A stretch of 7,436 nt of DNA from JBJFGR01 sp051892875. Lineage in GTDB: Bacteria > Pseudomonadota > Gammaproteobacteria > Enterobacterales > Succinivibrionaceae. The DNA lies in contig JBJFGR010000122.1 in assembly GCA_051892875.1 (NCBI GenBank), forward strand, positions 1 through 7,436, in the 5' to 3' direction. Each line of letters starts with the position of its first letter. Position 1 is the stretch's first letter. Shown one piece after another: positions 7,101 to 7,436 of the stretch. Made by a program: the position numbers and the translations under genes. A model generated the notes under the pieces. That model made no database searches, had not been told where the DNA came from, and was given only the letters and a program-made list of their open reading frames with translations.

Positions 7101-7314
7101 AAATTTGAGTCATTTCCCCCTTAGTTAATGGATATTTACCCAATCTATCAACTTGTTGGTTTCTTTTATAAATAATTTCTGCCCAATTTTTGATTAATTC
7201 ATCTTCAGTTGGATAAAGTATTACACCATCCTTCCATCCTTTATCTTCAGATAACATATTTATAAGATCTTTTTCAAAATCTAATTCATTATCATAATTA
7301 ATTTTATAAGTCAT
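4186..7314 (-). CDS. hsdR: Type I restriction enzyme, motor/nuclease subunit HsdR
   Basis: At 1042 aa it is full-length for the family. HsdR joins the HsdM/HsdS methylase, translocates unmethylated DNA using ATP and cuts at a distance. Visible parts: an N-terminal PD-(D/E)xK nuclease with Asp148 and ELK at 162-164, plus the QxxxY motif (Gln176, Tyr180); then a superfamily 2 motor with Walker A TTGSGKT (301-307), DECH box (410-413), motif III SGTP (437-440), motif V region ILIVVDQMLTGYD (676-688) and motif VI QAFSRTNR (711-718). The C-terminal 300 residues are helical and probably contact the methylase. The start is firm: AGGAGG lies five bases before the ATG. It is co-transcribed with hsdS just upstream; hsdM is probably beyond the edge. 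All catalytic residues are present, so it should be active if a methylase exists. A seven-G run at codons 859-861 is a possible switch point. Confidence 0.97.
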   Translation of the reverse strand: MTYKINYDNELDFEKDLINMLSEDKGWKDGVILYPTEDELIKNWAEIIYKRNQQVDRLGKYPLTKGEMTQILTQLSIRRTPLKINGFINDGNVQIVRDEERDVKNFKKTISLDIFDRREIAAGRSFYQIARQPQYKAKDSIYPNRRGDFCLLINGMPVIHVELKKSHVSVSEAQYQIQKYLHEGVFTGIFSLVQVFVAMNPEECTYFANPGSADKFNQNFCFHWADSNNDPINSWQDIAGALISIPMAHYLIGFYTVADNTDNTLKVMRSYQINAVSAISDRVTKMRWEDKAIHGGYVWQTTGSGKTLTSFKSAQLLANTNDVDKVVFLMDRIELGTQSLREYRGFADDAEEIQATENTDVLISKLKSSDSSNTLIVTSIQKMSRIKNEEGVNLEDIEKINKKRIVFIVDECHRSVFGEMLSIIKYTFPKAIFFGFSGTPILDINKKKNSTTADVFGNELEGARYTIADGMRDHNVLGFDCIPQPTYKDKTLRERIALDKSHSKDVAEAMSNEKKKKVFIHWMNDVPMGEELDEEGKELESVEGAFNESLYNCINHRNAVIDDILENWSIQSLGGKYHAILACSSIPEAIEYYKLFKERKSGLKITAIFDPSDGNNECSIDKIEGIHEILVDYKEMYGTEYGISNYAAFKKDVSARLAHKQPYLAVENEKKKCLDILIVVDQMLTGYDSKWVNTLYMDKTYKWSNIEMIIQAFSRTNRVFHEDKRHGIIKYYRRPYTMKNIIEYAFKAYSGDKPYGIFVLKLKENLEKMNEKFTEIKSLFNKADIPDFSKLPEDKDEKRSFSKLFRELHSYLESAKVQGFEWEKNAYHFPEKIVIMLFDRIDYETLLCRYKEIRRGIQGGDDVGYDIDPYLMSLPTDKIDSDYMNSKFRKYYKLVNDKADEEQKLAMLNELHKSFAILTQEEQKYAHLIIHDIQNSTFVYDEDKTIMDYISIYVSRSKNEEISLFAKKIGINEEALRKFLSYHVNANNIDEFGRFEKLKKEVNMEIAKQYFEKKEGKTITTRRVHPKIDKILRDFILQGSIE
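4734..4740 (-). repeat. Run of seven G in the hsdR coding strand
   Basis: The coding strand has GGGGGGG across Gly859, Gly860 and the first base of Asp861 (QGGDD). It stands out in a gene with very few G/C runs. Loss or gain of one base would shift the frame and remove about the last 180 residues of HsdR, after the nuclease and motor domains. Such runs are typical slippage sites in phase-variable genes of several bacteria. The frame here is the intact one. Confidence 0.9.
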
Positions 7315-7319
7315 TTTAA

Positions 7320-7325
7320 CCTCCT
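7320..7325 (-). promoter_or_regulatory. AGGAGG ribosome binding site of hsdR inside the hsdS end
   Basis: AGGAGG overlaps the hsdS stop codon (TAG at 7324-7326) and is five bases from the hsdR ATG. Ribosomes ending hsdS can therefore reinitiate on hsdR. The same design, an hsdS stop merged with the next gene's ribosome binding site, recurs at 3650-3656 before the DUF3990 gene. Confidence 0.9.
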
Positions 7326-7436
7326 ATACAAACATCTTTTCGAGCATTGATTTTTTAATCATCTTTAGTTTTTTCAATTTGCGTTGATGAAGAGTGATAA
7401 GGTTGTCGATGTTAGAAAAAAACTCTCCAATTTTCT
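7324..7436 (-). CDS. hsdS: Type I specificity subunit HsdS, C-terminal end only
   Basis: Thirty-six codons up to TAG at 7324-7326 are in the window; the rest lies beyond the right edge. They read IGEFFSNIDNLITLHQRKL and then MIKKSMLEKMFV, the signature C-terminal conserved helix of Firmicutes-type HsdS, which packs against the helix between the two recognition domains and binds HsdM. No damage is visible in this part, in contrast to the hsdS copies at 3654-4155 and 2584-2690. It lies directly upstream of hsdR in the same operon and is the likely working specificity gene of the system. Its two DNA-recognition domains cannot be judged from here. Confidence 0.92.
   Translation of the reverse strand, partial: KIGEFFSNIDNLITLHQRKLKKLKMIKKSMLEKMFV
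7384..7401 (-). repeat. Partner of the 18-bp inverted match at 372-389
   Basis: This is the hsdS copy of the 18-base word, encoding LITLHQ. It is identical to the plus strand at 372-389 and mismatched on both flanks. Confidence 0.5.

Overview
The window is very AT-rich. Its genes use AGGAGG-type ribosome binding sites, and its restriction and DUF genes resemble those of low-GC Firmicutes and Fusobacteria. That assignment is a judgement from sequence style. The small secreted protein at 1257-1511 has a cysteine layout that I associate more with Gram-negative bacteria, so a low-GC Gram-negative host such as a fusobacterium would reconcile both signals. I cannot name a genus.

Almost everything from 1605 to the right edge lies on the minus strand and reads as a decaying restriction-modification island. 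In the direction of transcription (right to left) it holds: the last 36 codons of an HsdS specificity subunit (7324-7436); a full-length type I restriction subunit HsdR (4186-7314) with all its expected motifs; a heavily damaged second hsdS (3654-4155); an intact three-gene cassette made of a DUF3990 protein, an 82-aa protein and a DUF3791 protein (2705-3647); the start of another hsdS (2584-2690); a broken IS3-family transposase (2047-2571); coding-like sequence of unknown origin (1887-2042); and the C-terminal end of a cytosine-5 DNA methyltransferase (1605-1903). The hsdM gene expected for this system would lie beyond the right edge.

The left part is different. One small plus-strand gene (1257-1511) encodes a secreted, cysteine-paired protein behind a perfect-consensus promoter, with three copies of a 9-bp motif just upstream. 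Further left are a frameshifted minus-strand remnant ending at a strong hairpin terminator (632-668) and about 600 bases of very AT-rich sequence with no supportable gene.

How the parts may work together: HsdR needs an HsdS/HsdM complex encoded to the right. The DUF3990 cassette sits between two dead hsdS pieces, is tightly packed (ATGA overlap, then a 2-nt gap) and is intact while its surroundings are rotting. That pattern suggests selection to keep it, as expected for a toxin-antitoxin-like or defence module. A run of seven G in hsdR, unusual in such AT-rich DNA, could let restriction be switched on and off.
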